A stretch of DNA of 64,000 bases from Thalassotalea sp. 273M-4 (GTDB lineage: Bacteria; Pseudomonadota; Gammaproteobacteria; Enterobacterales; Alteromonadaceae), in assembly GCF_041410465.1 (NCBI RefSeq), contig NZ_CP166961.1:930001-994000 (forward strand), given 5' to 3'. Position 1 is the stretch's first letter. Every line of letters starts with the position of its first letter. The notes beneath the pieces are model-generated. The model made no database searches, was not told where the DNA came from, and was given only the letters and a program-made list of their open reading frames with translations. This document shows, in pieces, positions 18,103-27,419 of this stretch. The translations under genes and the position numbers were made by a program.

Positions 18103-20077
18103 GAAAGAGTGTATCGCACTGATAAAAAAACGTCAGTGCTTTCATGCCGAAGTTAACGGCGGTTCGTTTATCGTTAAAATTGACGATTACACCCCGTTAA
18201 TTTGTGCCGCTATCCATAATGGTCATCATTTGCGCTCTGACTTAGCGAAATCATTTTTATTGTCAGAAAAAGAACGATTTTATGAAGAAGACCCTTATAC
18301 CGATGAAATTATATCTTCTTTTCCAATTCAATTAATAGGCAACGACTCTCGCTTTGAATATGATTTAAACCGAGCGAAAACCCTGTCGACCTATTTTAAA
18401 ACGGCTTGGGATAAACAAGTTTGGCAAAAGACTCTCACCACCAAACAACGTGCCATCAGTCATGCTAAACATCAGGCTTTTTACAATGTGCTTGAGACCA
18501 TTGTGGCGGTTATTGAAAAGCAATTTAGCCATGCCATTGTATTTGATATTCATTCGTATAATTACAAACGCATCGAAAAGGATACCCCAACATTTAATAT
18601 TGGCTCAGGCCAAATAGATGTTGAGCGTTGGAGCCATGTTGTTAGCCACTTTGAACGCCAATTAAATAAAATAAGCCTTCCAAATATTGACGTTAGAGCC
18701 GCAACTGATGAAGTGTTTTATGGTCGAGGTTACCTAATTTCACATATTAATGCCCACTTTGATAACACCTTGGTGCTGCCGACAGAAATAAAGAAAGTCT
18801 TTATGGATGAAGTAAGTGGGGATGTTTATCCTTTGGTCTTAGAGGATTTAAAAACCGGGGTTAAAAATGCAATCAGTGAAACGGCCGCATACTTTATGCG
18901 TCGTTACACCAAGAAAAAGAAAACCCAAAGAGCCGACATATTATCTTCTAGTATCAGCCCTGAAGTTATTGAGATTGATAAACGTTTATACAAGCTGTGC
19001 AAAAGTGTCGAAACCCTAAACTTTATAAACCCGATCAACTTAATTGCTCAAAAGAATCGTTTCTTAAAGAAAAACAGCTATGTAGCGCCCAGCTTTAACT
19101 ATAAACAGTTGGATCTTAACCCGTATAAATTTCGCGAACAATTATACAAATTACCCGTTGAAGATATTTTTGACGCAAGCATTCAGCAACTGTACCGCCA
19201 TGTTATTGATAATTTGGCGAACAAAATTGACTTATTAACCAGCATCGGAACCGACGATTTTGTTTATAATTCGCTTAAGTATTATGGCGAACCAAATCAA
19301 AAAGATGTTGCCAATGCGCGCTTTATTTTACATTTACATGATGACAATGTTGAGCAACAACAAGATTATCTAAACGCCGATCAGGCGATAGATTATTTTA
19401 AACAGCAAGCTCATGATTGGGGTTTAAAGTGTAAAATTGAAAAATCGGCCAAAATTGTGGCCAAAGCTATGGTCAACAACGAGAAAGCTTTGCTGTTGAT
19501 TAACAAAGATGCCAAGTTCACGGCTAAAGAAGTGCATGCTTTTGCCTATCACGAACTGGGTATTCACATGCTCACAACCATCAACGCCAAGCAACATCCG
19601 CTTAAAGTCTTCAGTTTGGGGTTAACCGGCAATACCCACACGCAAGAGGGGATCGCGCTATACAGTGAGTATTGTTCTGGTAGTTTAACCATTGCCAGAT
19701 TAAAAAATATTGCGCTACGTGTTATTGCGGTTCAGTACATGTTGGAGCATGGCGATTTTGTGAAAACCTTTCACACCTTGATGAATGAGTTTGAACTCGA
19801 CAAAGAGTTTACTTTTAACTTAACGACGCGAGTTTATCGTGGTGGGGGCTTTACCAAAGATTATTTATACCTTACCGGCTTTCGCGATATTCTAAATGTT
19901 GCCAGAGAGCAATCGATAGATAATTTACTGGTGGGTAAAACAGGGTTATTAGACTTTGATATTGTCTCGGAAATGATTGAGCGTGGGATGATAACCAAGC
20001 CTCAACCTTTGTTTGACACTCACTATCGAAGCTCTGGTGATCCGGTGCTTGATTTTATCGTCAATTCAATTAAGTAA
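18086..20077 (+). CDS. N-formylglutamate amidohydrolase-like / DUF1704 (QEGLA-motif) metallopeptidase fusion
   Basis: Two-part protein of about 663 residues. The first ~260 residues look like an N-formylglutamate amidohydrolase fold (HGHHLRSDL-like NGHHLRSDLAKSF, VFDIHSYNYKR). The second part is DUF1704, the 'flavohemoglobin expression-modulating QEGLA motif' family, which includes the animal tubulin tyrosine carboxypeptidase MATCAP. The zinc motif YHELGIH (HExxxH, about residue 489) and TQEGIALYSEY (about residue 518) are intact, so peptidase activity is expected. The ATG at 18086 overlaps the upstream ATP-grasp gene; a TTG two codons earlier is possible. Substrate unknown. Confidence 0.85.
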   Translation: MLTLSEKECIALIKKRQCFHAEVNGGSFIVKIDDYTPLICAAIHNGHHLRSDLAKSFLLSEKERFYEEDPYTDEIISSFPIQLIGNDSRFEYDLNRAKTLSTYFKTAWDKQVWQKTLTTKQRAISHAKHQAFYNVLETIVAVIEKQFSHAIVFDIHSYNYKRIEKDTPTFNIGSGQIDVERWSHVVSHFERQLNKISLPNIDVRAATDEVFYGRGYLISHINAHFDNTLVLPTEIKKVFMDEVSGDVYPLVLEDLKTGVKNAISETAAYFMRRYTKKKKTQRADILSSSISPEVIEIDKRLYKLCKSVETLNFINPINLIAQKNRFLKKNSYVAPSFNYKQLDLNPYKFREQLYKLPVEDIFDASIQQLYRHVIDNLANKIDLLTSIGTDDFVYNSLKYYGEPNQKDVANARFILHLHDDNVEQQQDYLNADQAIDYFKQQAHDWGLKCKIEKSAKIVAKAMVNNEKALLLINKDAKFTAKEVHAFAYHELGIHMLTTINAKQHPLKVFSLGLTGNTHTQEGIALYSEYCSGSLTIARLKNIALRVIAVQYMLEHGDFVKTFHTLMNEFELDKEFTFNLTTRVYRGGGFTKDYLYLTGFRDILNVAREQSIDNLLVGKTGLLDFDIVSEMIERGMITKPQPLFDTHYRSSGDPVLDFIVNSIK

Positions 20078-20132
20078 CGCAACGAATTAGCGGACTAAAA
20101 TCATTAGCCCAAGTTAACGCTTACTATGTGTG

Positions 20133-20176
20133 AACGCCTGAATATACTCTATTAAAAGTACATTCAGGCGTTTTTT
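20133..20176 (+). terminator. Terminator after the ATP-grasp/DUF1704 operon
   Basis: 11-bp stem AACGCCTGAAT/ATTCAGGCGTT with an 18-base loop and a six-T tail. It probably works for the operon; the convergent yqfB gene lies just beyond. Confidence 0.85.
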
Positions 20177-20191
20177 GTTTAAAGAGCTCGT

Positions 20192-20512
20192 TTATATGTC
20201 TTGTTGTTTATGTAATTCAAAACGAATTTCATAAAAGTTATTTTCGTTGGGGTAAATTTCTCGGATTAATGCCTTTAGCTCGGTTAAAGACATATTCTCA
20301 CTGTGGGCATGAGTTTGGTTGATTTGGTCAAATGCAACGGGCAATACATGGATGATCTTTAACTGTGCAAAGACTTGCTGTTCAGGGTTGCTAATGGCCT
20401 CGACAAGCTCGTTAGGCTGATAATCGATTTCATCCTTATCTCGTAAAGTAATGGTTTTTCGACCATGGCAAATGTCGTCAATAAAACGACTATAAAAACT
20501 GAGTTGTTTCAT
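20192..20512 (-). CDS. yqfB: YqfB-like ASCH-domain N(4)-acetylcytidine amidohydrolase
   Basis: Small ASCH-fold protein of about 106 residues. E. coli YqfB hydrolyses N4-acetylcytidine. Visible signatures are F..FIDDICHGRKTITLRDK near the N-terminus and HAHSENMSLTELKALIREIYP with FYEIRFEL at the end, which match YqfB closely. It follows the aldo/keto reductase gene with the stop and start overlapping or nearly so; a GTG at 20521 overlaps that stop, while the ATG at 20512 has a weak GTGAG box and was chosen. Confidence 0.86.
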   Translation of the reverse strand: MKQLSFYSRFIDDICHGRKTITLRDKDEIDYQPNELVEAISNPEQQVFAQLKIIHVLPVAFDQINQTHAHSENMSLTELKALIREIYPNENNFYEIRFELHKQQDI

Positions 20513-20520
20513 TTGTCTCA

Positions 20521-21573
20521 CTAAAAAGGCTGTGGGTATTTAGCCAAAGTTTGGTTTATTTCAGATAACACATCTGCGCTTAATGTTAGTTCAAAGCTGG
20601 TAATATTTTCTTTTAATTGGGCCAGCGTGGTGGCTCCGATTATGGTCGCAGTGACCCCGTCGACCTGATCACACCAGGCCAAGGCTAATTGAGCAGGGGT
20701 GAGCTTGTGCCGTTGAGCAATATCACAAAAACTGGCTATGGCACGTTCGCTGTCAGCGGTTGAGCGAAAGTTACCATGGCGCTGGGTAAGGGTGAGGCGA
20801 CTGCCTTTGGGTTTTGCCCCATTGAGGTATTTACCACTTAGCAAACCCCCAGCAAGTGGTGACCAAGGTAAGTAGGCGATATTTTCAAGGACACAGTGCT
20901 CAATAAGGTAGGGCCAATCTTTGCTATGCAATAAGCTAAATTCATTTTGAATCGACACCATCATCGGTAGGTTATGATCTTTTGCCAAGTTTAGGTATTG
21001 GCTGATCCCCCATGGGGTGTCGTCAGATAAGCCACAGTGACGAATTTTTCCGGCTTTGACGCAGTGCTCAAGACCAACCAAGATATCGTGAAACTGGGCA
21101 ATTTCTTGAGCGCGATTTATGCTTGTCGGCAAAATCGCATTAGGTTGGTGACGGCCAAAATGAGGTGTGGTTCTATTTGGCCAGTGCAACTGATATAAAT
21201 CGATATAGTCGGTTTGTAACCGTTTTAAAGAGCCATCGACGGCTTCTATAACAGACTTTCCACTGATAGGACTGCCATTTCTGATCCATGACAACCCCGA
21301 ACCCGCGACTTTCGTAGCCAGTATTAATTGACTGCGCAGGCTTGGATTTCGAGCGAGCCAATGACCAATAATCTCTTCGGTTTTACCATAAGTTTGTGGC
21401 GAAGGGGGAATGGCATACATTTCTGCTGTATCGATAAAGTTAACGCCTTGCGCCATCGCATATTCTATTTGCGCATCGGCTTCTTGTTGATTATTTTGCA
21501 AGCCCCAAGTCATACTGCCCAAACATACGCGTGATACTTGTAAACCACTATTACCTAAAGGCGAAAATTTCAT
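20521..21573 (-). CDS. Aldo/keto reductase, Tas-like
   Basis: NADPH-dependent (alpha/beta)8-barrel oxidoreductase of 350 residues. Motifs: FIDTAEMYAIPPSPQTYGKTE with the catalytic Asp and Tyr, LILATKVAG with the Lys, LQTDYIDLYQLHWPNR with the His, and the NADP-binding end ATIIGATTLAQLKENI. The extended loop after TAEMY is typical of the Tas subgroup. Likely in one transcript with yqfB. Physiological substrate unknown. Confidence 0.92.
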   Translation of the reverse strand: MKFSPLGNSGLQVSRVCLGSMTWGLQNNQQEADAQIEYAMAQGVNFIDTAEMYAIPPSPQTYGKTEEIIGHWLARNPSLRSQLILATKVAGSGLSWIRNGSPISGKSVIEAVDGSLKRLQTDYIDLYQLHWPNRTTPHFGRHQPNAILPTSINRAQEIAQFHDILVGLEHCVKAGKIRHCGLSDDTPWGISQYLNLAKDHNLPMMVSIQNEFSLLHSKDWPYLIEHCVLENIAYLPWSPLAGGLLSGKYLNGAKPKGSRLTLTQRHGNFRSTADSERAIASFCDIAQRHKLTPAQLALAWCDQVDGVTATIIGATTLAQLKENITSFELTLSADVLSEINQTLAKYPQPF

Positions 21574-21655
21574 AATTTAAAGACCTACTTTATCTGAAAA
21601 AACAACGGTATTAATAATACCCACTATACGGGCTAAAACCAGCCATGCCAATGTA

Positions 21656-22294
21656 CTACTCTTGATTGGGGGATTTATCGACCGGCAACTCAGGTTCAGA
21701 CTCATTTTCCCAGTCGTACACTTTGCGCTTTGGTTTAGGATCCCAGTGACGAAACAAAATGGCACAAAAAGCCCCACTTAGAGCACCAAATAAATGTGAC
21801 TCAAAAGAGATCCACTCTTCTCTTGGAAAGATGGTTAGCAACATACTGCCATACATGTAAAAGGCAATCATCATAATGGCGCTAGAGCGCTTATCACGTC
21901 TAAAAATACCACTTAGAAACAAAAAAAAGAAAATACCATGGGCAAGACCGCTCGCACCAATGTGAAAATTCTCTCGCCCCAGTAACCAAACACCCAAACC
22001 AGATAACAGCCATATAATAGCAATTGTCCACCAGCGTGATTTGGGGTAGCCGTAAATGAGAAAGCTGCCCATAAGCAATAAGGGAACACTATTGCCAATA
22101 ACATGCTGCCATGAGCCGTGCACCAAAGGGGCGGTTAAGATACCGATTAAACCATACAAAGAAAGGGGAAATACGCCTAAAAAATGCAGGTCTAGCTGCA
22201 AAATAGTTTCAAATAATTTAACCCACCATAGGATCAAGACAAAAACGGTGGTGATTAAAATACTCGTTAAGATGGATGTTTTTTGTGCACTCAT
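21656..22294 (-). CDS. Rhomboid-family intramembrane serine protease
   Basis: Six-helix membrane protein of 212 residues. The catalytic serine lies in HIGASGLAHGIFFFLFL (GxSG motif) and the catalytic histidine in SFESHLFGALSGAF, so the dyad is present. The L1-loop WR motif is replaced here by a region reading HGSWQHVIGNSVPLLLMG, where HxxxN helps stabilise the oxyanion. The C-terminal tail is hydrophilic. The rhomboid probably cleaves membrane-protein segments; substrate unknown. Confidence 0.9.
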   Translation of the reverse strand: MSAQKTSILTSILITTVFVLILWWVKLFETILQLDLHFLGVFPLSLYGLIGILTAPLVHGSWQHVIGNSVPLLLMGSFLIYGYPKSRWWTIAIIWLLSGLGVWLLGRENFHIGASGLAHGIFFFLFLSGIFRRDKRSSAIMMIAFYMYGSMLLTIFPREEWISFESHLFGALSGAFCAILFRHWDPKPKRKVYDWENESEPELPVDKSPNQE

Positions 22295-22486
22295 TCTTTA
22301 GATATAGGGCTAAATGATTGGTTTTCAATAAAATAGCCAAAACTAATGGTAAAGGTTTGCATCAACCGAGCGACGGCCGTTGTGAAAAAGCGTGTAAAAA
22401 TAGCTCGCAAGCTAGCTTCGTCATACATTTTTATCATCGGCACTAAAGGTTTGCTTAATCTCGTGCCGATAAAATTTAGCTTGGGC

Positions 22487-23899
22487 TTATTTTAATAAAA
22501 AACGACGAATGGTGTTAAATACAAAGTCGCGGTGTTTTAAAATAAATTGGTTTTTGGGCAACCATGCACTTGAATGCAAAACCGTTTTGGCTTTTGAAAA
22601 GGTTAAAAAGCCTTCGTAACCGTGATAATGGCCAATACCAGAGTGCCCAATGCCACCAAAGGGGGCGTCATCGGCGGCAACGTGCATAAGCGTGTCATTA
22701 ATACAGACACCACCACTGTGGGTTTGGGTTAAAATGCGATCAATTAACGTGCGATCCTTTGACATAACATACAGTGCCAATGGACGCTCTCGTTGATTAA
22801 TATATTCGATTACTTCTTCAATCTTTTGGTAGGTCATAATCGGTAAGATTGAGCCGAAAATTTCTTGTTTTAAAACATCCATATCTTGGCTAACTTGGGT
22901 TACCAAATGCGGATAAACTCGGCGCCCATGCTCTGTTTTATTGGCCTCAATTGGATGGGTTTTACCGCCTTTTTCGCTAACATCGTTTAGTAGCCTGAGC
23001 AGTCGTTGATGCTGTTTATCGGAGATAATATGGCTTTGTGTATTGCTGTTTTTGCTGTCTACATAATACGTCTTATACCTTGCGATAAAGGTGTTTATAA
23101 GTTCTTGCTGGCGTGTTTGTGGGACAAAAACATAATCAGGAGCAACGCAAATTTGCCCCGAGTTAATTGATTTGCCAACAATAAGGGCATCGACAACAAT
23201 GTCCATATTAATGTGTTGATCAATTATTGTTGGTGATTTTCCACCTAACTCCAATGTCAGTGGCGTTAGGTTATCTGCGGCCGCCTTCGCCACCACTTTT
23301 CCAACGGCTGTTGAGCCGGTAAAGAGTAGGTGATCAAATGGTAGGCTTGAGAAAGCAGCGCCAACATCGGCTTCCCCTTCAATTAACAAGACATCCTCGC
23401 TTATACACTCAACCACTTTGATAAGTGCTTTGTTGGTGTTTGGAGTAAATTCGCTGAGCTTGATCATCACTTTATTGCCAGCGGCTAACGCTTGAACCGT
23501 TGGTCCTAATGCGAGATAAATAGGAAAGTTCCAAGGCGTTATCACCCCAACGACGCCCAAAGGTTGGTAATGAACCGTGACTGTAGAGGGAGCCAGTAAT
23601 AAACCAGAGTGTCGCTTAGACGGCTTCATCCATTTTTTTACATTTTTTAACGCATAGTTAATGCCAGCGACCGTCGGCATGATGTCGGCTAATAAGGTAT
23701 CAAATTCACTGCGATAGCCATAATCTTGCTTCATGGCCTCATAAAGAGTTTGCTCATGTCTTAAAAGTGACGCTTTTAACGATTTTAATTGTGCTTTACG
23801 CTGATCTAGCGATGGTGATGGATTTCGACTATACGCCTGCTTTAACCCCCTAAACGCTTCTTTTAAATCGACTTGCACTGACGTTGTTACGTCACTCAT
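22487..23899 (-). CDS. Coniferyl-aldehyde-dehydrogenase-like aldehyde dehydrogenase
   Basis: NAD(P)-dependent aldehyde dehydrogenase of about 470 residues. It carries GVVGVITPWNFPIYLALGPT, the NAD-binding LLFTGSTAVGK, the catalytic glutamate in LTLELGGKSP, the cysteine in SGQICVAPDYVFV, and the C-terminal DAPFGGIGHSGIGHYHGYEG typical of the class with short C-termini (CalB/ALDH3-like). A longer frame begins at 23956, but the ATG at 23899 has AAGGGG at good spacing. It may detoxify fatty or aromatic aldehydes; the substrate is not predictable. Confidence 0.92.
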   Translation of the reverse strand: MSDVTTSVQVDLKEAFRGLKQAYSRNPSPSLDQRKAQLKSLKASLLRHEQTLYEAMKQDYGYRSEFDTLLADIMPTVAGINYALKNVKKWMKPSKRHSGLLLAPSTVTVHYQPLGVVGVITPWNFPIYLALGPTVQALAAGNKVMIKLSEFTPNTNKALIKVVECISEDVLLIEGEADVGAAFSSLPFDHLLFTGSTAVGKVVAKAAADNLTPLTLELGGKSPTIIDQHINMDIVVDALIVGKSINSGQICVAPDYVFVPQTRQQELINTFIARYKTYYVDSKNSNTQSHIISDKQHQRLLRLLNDVSEKGGKTHPIEANKTEHGRRVYPHLVTQVSQDMDVLKQEIFGSILPIMTYQKIEEVIEYINQRERPLALYVMSKDRTLIDRILTQTHSGGVCINDTLMHVAADDAPFGGIGHSGIGHYHGYEGFLTFSKAKTVLHSSAWLPKNQFILKHRDFVFNTIRRFLLK

Positions 23900-24178
23900 A
23901 TTATTCCCCTTAACATCTTTTATGATGTAACTCATGCAAATTATTGTTATAGACAACTACTGTACCTTAAATTTCAATCTGTTACATAGCACAAATACGG
24001 GTTAAACGAGTGCAATCGTCGCTTAAAGTAAGCTAACTTTTGCTTTATGTAACAATGATTGCCACTGGCATTCGCTTGTTATAAATTACCTTAAACTACG
24101 CCTTGCTTTAAGATCAGAACCTAAAAGTCTACAAACAATAATAAAAACAATAAAAACAATAATAAGAATAAAAAATTT

Positions 24179-24925
24179 ATGAGATTGAAGCCATCAGTGT
24201 GTTTGCTGAGTTTATGCGTTAGCCTGCCGAGCTATGCAACTCAAATAGTTAAAAAATCCAATAGCGGTATTTGCCACACGGTTGAAAGTCCTTATTATCA
24301 GCAAACTAAAAATTTCATCGCTTTTCCAAAGCTTTCTGACTGTTTAGATTCTGGTGGCAGATTAGCTAAAAATACTCAATCTTTTAACAACATACAGCCA
24401 GCCTTAAAGACCACACATGAAGCCTCTTCTTGGCAGAGCAATAAAGCCCTAAATTATTCTCGCGATCAATTTGGCAAAGGTTGGGAGGATTCAGATTCGG
24501 ATTGTCAAAATACTCGAATGGAGTTGTTGATTGGCTATTCTTTATCAAGTGTGCACTATAAAACAGCTAAAAGTTGTCAGGTCACCTATGGTAAATGGGT
24601 TTCACCTTTTACCGATAAAACCATATACCACGCATCGGACATAGACATCGACCATATTGTGCCTTTGCATTGGGCATGGGAGCACGGTGCCCGTGAATGG
24701 CCTTTAAATAAACGAATAGAATTTGCTAATGATCCTGCAAACCTCTTGAGTGTGGAAGCGTCATTAAACCGACAGAAAGGGGCGAAAGACATCTCTGAGT
24801 GGCTACCACCAAAAAATCAGTGTCAGTATATCGACAGCTTTAACAAGGTCGTAAAAGCCTATAAATTAGGGTCATCGCAAACCGAACAAAAGCTTAGCCA
24901 TGTAAAGCGCCAATATTGTAGTTAG
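24179..24925 (+). CDS. Secreted HNH-type (DUF1524-like) endonuclease
   Basis: Exported protein of 248 residues: a signal peptide (MRLKPSVCLLSLCVSLPSYA) then a cysteine-containing domain with HNH nuclease motif DIDHIVPLHWAWEHGA (about residue 155) and FANDPANLLSVEASLNRQKG, which supply the metal-binding His, Asn and Asp/His. The family includes extracellular nucleases that use environmental DNA. A possible role is nutrient scavenging; no partner genes are adjacent. The gene lies on the chromosomal side of the island. Confidence 0.85.
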   Translation: MRLKPSVCLLSLCVSLPSYATQIVKKSNSGICHTVESPYYQQTKNFIAFPKLSDCLDSGGRLAKNTQSFNNIQPALKTTHEASSWQSNKALNYSRDQFGKGWEDSDSDCQNTRMELLIGYSLSSVHYKTAKSCQVTYGKWVSPFTDKTIYHASDIDIDHIVPLHWAWEHGAREWPLNKRIEFANDPANLLSVEASLNRQKGAKDISEWLPPKNQCQYIDSFNKVVKAYKLGSSQTEQKLSHVKRQYCS

Positions 24926-25164
24926 CACATGCTGATAAAAGAATATCGTCACTGATAATAATGAAATACCTAAGCTCTAAATCCTTACCTTCGTTGCCAG
25001 CATTACAAAATATTCAATAATATTTTTTTACGTAAGTAGAATGACTTAGAGTCATTATTGACCGTAGATTCGATAATAATTATTGGAACCCCAAGTTTTT
25101 TGCCTATATCAATATATACTTAACCCTAAGATCGGCTTTGACTTTCGTTTTTTGGATTTTAGGC

Positions 25165-25488
25165 ATGGCAAAATTTTATACACGTATTTTTTTAATGTTT
25201 TGGGATGTCATTTTATTGGCTTTTACTGTCGCTACAATCGCCTTCCCTATATTTATCTATTCTGTGGAACCGTTCCCCCCTGACACATTAATCACCATGT
25301 GCCTAATTTGGCTTGTTGGAGGGATCATTCTAGGAGCTCTCAGTCTTGGTATATTAATGTACACAAAACTATGCGAATTAGTTGAGCTAAAAAAACAAGA
25401 AGTTCATGGTACTATTCAAGAGAGCGCTGAAAAACCAATCAGTAAAAAGGCATTGAAACCTTCAATGGAACACAAATTCCAGGCATAA
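25165..25488 (+). CDS. Small two-helix membrane protein, unknown
   Basis: About 107 residues with two hydrophobic segments (VILLAFTVATIAFPIFIY and CLIWLVGGIILGALSLGILMY) and a basic, cytoplasm-like tail. No family recognised. The chosen ATG at 25165 has GGA upstream; an ATG-less extension to 25138 is possible. Its stop codon lies inside the left attachment repeat of the island, so this gene is the chromosomal neighbour that faced ssrA before insertion. Confidence 0.6.
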   Translation: MAKFYTRIFLMFWDVILLAFTVATIAFPIFIYSVEPFPPDTLITMCLIWLVGGIILGALSLGILMYTKLCELVELKKQEVHGTIQESAEKPISKKALKPSMEHKFQA

Positions 25489-25527
25489 AAAAAGACGCTG
25501 AAAAGCGTCTTTAATTATGTAAGTGGT
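25481..25527. repeat. Left attachment repeat (attL)
   Basis: Shares 17 identical bases, eight divergent bases and then 22 identical bases with 50500-50546. The divergent block is the loop region of a terminator hairpin. The 22-base part ends at TGGT, the complement of the ACCA end of tmRNA; beyond it the sequences part, although CGGGGG follows after what may be a four-base deletion. The 3' stop codon of the small membrane gene lies inside it. Confidence 0.88.
25487..25514 (-). terminator. Displaced ssrA terminator
   Basis: Hairpin AAAGACGC/GCGTCTTT followed on the minus strand by seven T. Before the insertion this would have ended ssrA; it now serves at most the left end of the island or, in the other direction, the small membrane gene. 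Confidence 0.75.
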
Positions 25528-25595
25528 CGGGGGTAACCTGGGTTGTTGCTGTAAAGTTTTGATTATAAATGATTTAACTTGTTGTGCCTTATGTT

Positions 25596-25631
25596 GGTAC
25601 AACATTTGGTACAACATTTGGTACTACATTT
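25596..25631. repeat. Three tandem 12-bp repeats near attL, possible integrase arm sites
   Basis: Three consecutive copies of GGTACAACATTT (the third with one change), about 70 bases inside the left end. A comparable 12-base-spaced TTGGAATACC repeat occurs inside the right end, as expected for arm-type sites of tyrosine integrases or sites of an excision factor. Role inferred. Confidence 0.6.
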
Positions 25632-25745
25632 GTTCTTTGCTAGCTCTTTCATTAATAAAACCTATTGATTAAATCTAAGCTGCTTAGCCTGTATACAAAA
25701 CTTTCCAAGCACCTCAAATTTTCGGCTAAAAAGTTTGATAACCAA

Positions 25746-26321
25746 CTAGCTACAATTTTGTCTAATAGTTTTTAAAAAGTTTCTATCTAATACAAGATCT
25801 TGAACACTCTGCCTAGTAACTTTTGCTAACAATCGTTCTATAGGAAGTAGTGAAAAAATTTTATTATCTGTTTTTGATTTTATTCGCTTAGAAAACTGAA
25901 CATCATTTGAAATATGTAATGAATAGGTAATATCTAAAGATTGATCAGTGCTAATAGTGTCATGAGCTGCTTGGTGGATATTTGCACTTATCATACACTC
26001 TTGGCTCGGCCCCCCAATCGATATTTCAGTTAACGCCATTTCAACTTCTTGTCGAATAATAGAGCTAATTGGTTGTTTAAATACAAGACCCCAAGAAGTA
26101 CTGCCATCATCTTCACAAAGTCCACAACCTAGAGCTGACAGCTCATAAGAAGTTAAATTTCTATGTTGGTTATATTTGAAATCATCAACAACTATAAAAG
26201 GAATGCTTTGCGCTATTCTTATGGGATCAGAATCTACTTTATGAGAATATTTATAATCTACCATATACGTGGAGCTACAGCCTGAAAGAAGAATGAGGAT
26301 GAAAGGTAAAAGTTTATTCAT
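25746..26321 (-). CDS. Putative lipoprotein, unknown
   Basis: 191 residues with a signal peptide and lipobox (ILILLSGC, cysteine at residue 15), so predicted to be lipid-anchored. The mature part has scattered cysteines (GCGLCED) and an overall mixed fold reminiscent of small outer-membrane lipoproteins, but no family is recognised. It is the outermost gene at the left end of the island and the minus-strand neighbour of several small unknown genes. Confidence 0.65.
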   Translation of the reverse strand: MNKLLPFILILLSGCSSTYMVDYKYSHKVDSDPIRIAQSIPFIVVDDFKYNQHRNLTSYELSALGCGLCEDDGSTSWGLVFKQPISSIIRQEVEMALTEISIGGPSQECMISANIHQAAHDTISTDQSLDITYSLHISNDVQFSKRIKSKTDNKIFSLLPIERLLAKVTRQSVQDLVLDRNFLKTIRQNCS

Positions 26322-26468
26322 GAAAAAATCCTTTTTATTTTTGTTAAGTTGAATTTTTAAGTGCTACTTTCTTGATATAGGAGTCTGTCAGATTACATTG
26401 GATGATGTCAAATAGATATGTCTGCTTCATTGCCTCAGATTACTAGCTTGTTACTTGGAAGGGGCTTT

Positions 26469-26714
26469 TTAATCATCAAGATTCGACGTTAATTTTGTTA
26501 TACAAACCATACAGCCCACTATAACCATTGCGCTGAAGCATTCTAAATAACCTCTTCGACGTCCATTCGTTGTTTCTTGTATTTTGTAACCTTTATTATT
26601 TAAATACGCGCATACGAGCTGATAGGTGGGCGGGTGATTAATGTATTCTCTGATAATTATAAGGGTAGCTTTAATCACGGTGTTATTTATATCTAATTGC
26701 TTTTTTCTACCCAC
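26469..26714 (-). CDS. Small hypothetical protein, 81 residues
   Basis: Starts MGRKKQLDINNTVIKA with GGGGAGG just upstream, a strong ribosome binding site. The N-terminal half looks like a DNA-binding helical segment (PPTYQLVCAYLNNKGYKIQ, resembling the 'L...G' helix of recombinases and HTH proteins); the C-terminus is a hydrophobic stretch with cysteines. No family assigned. The reading frame may be a truncated relative of a longer gene. Confidence 0.45.
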   Translation of the reverse strand: MGRKKQLDINNTVIKATLIIIREYINHPPTYQLVCAYLNNKGYKIQETTNGRRRGYLECFSAMVIVGCMVCITKLTSNLDD

Positions 26715-26768
26715 AAATCCTCCCCTTTTTTATAGGTGCTATAAATACCCTTTTTACGCGTGAATTGT

Positions 26769-27026
26769 TTAATAGTTTAAGCGAGGTGTATTATCAATGG
26801 GGCAACCGTTAAGCAGCTTACAATGAAGATAATTTGTTTCGAATATTTCACTGATATTATCGTCATTTTGCGCCCAAGCTTTTAATATATTATCTATACA
26901 GTCGTGACACATCTCTAGCTCGTCCTTTGCACGATGATCAATTCCACTTAGAGCATCGATTTTTGTACATGCATTGTAAGCGTCCCTTATAATATTAGCT
27001 ATTCTGCTCTCATAGTCATGTGGCAT
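26769..27026 (-). CDS. Small hypothetical protein, 85 residues
   Basis: Acidic helical protein (SRIANIIRDAYNACTKIDAL, KDELEMCHDCIDNILKAW) with several cysteines. AGCGGAAAAATTATAAACTT lies upstream, a moderate ribosome binding site only. It has no recognised domain. It is in series with the other minus-strand genes of the left module. Confidence 0.45.
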   Translation of the reverse strand: MPHDYESRIANIIRDAYNACTKIDALSGIDHRAKDELEMCHDCIDNILKAWAQNDDNISEIFETNYLHCKLLNGCPIDNTPRLNY

Positions 27027-27419
27027 AAGTTTATAATTTTTCCGCTGAAGTAGGTTTATTCTATTTGATTTATGTTAACAGGAATTATCCCAATCAATTA
27101 ACCATTCTTCGGTTGTCTGGTCTTGAGGTCTTTTTTTATTACTACTTATATCCTTAGGGTGGGTTACATTTCCTTAACCCTAGACAGGGGCATTGTTGAA
27201 AGGTAGTTACACAAAATGATTTTAAGGCTCTAGCAGTTTTATAGAGGCTTTTAGTTTTTTTACTGTAAATTGACTTAATCATTGGTAGACGGGAAACTAG
27301 GCCCGCTCTAACTTGAAAAATAAATATCATTTATATCATTAACCAGTGCCTATTTATAACTTGGTCTAATGTGTTAATATTAAGAAATTAATATTTATAT
27401 AAATTTACAAAAAAAGTCT
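27027..27419. other. Intergenic gap with a possible gene relic
   Basis: 393 AT-rich bases. On the minus strand, 27077-27173 reads as a start-less, protein-like tail ending TTEEWLIDWDNSC before a stop, which may be the remnant of a lost gene. Nothing else is recognised. Confidence 0.35.

Noticed and set aside
25596..25631. Iterons of a replication origin
   Set aside because: Only three 12-base copies with no replication gene beside them; integrase arm sites are a better explanation given the mirrored spacing at the other end.
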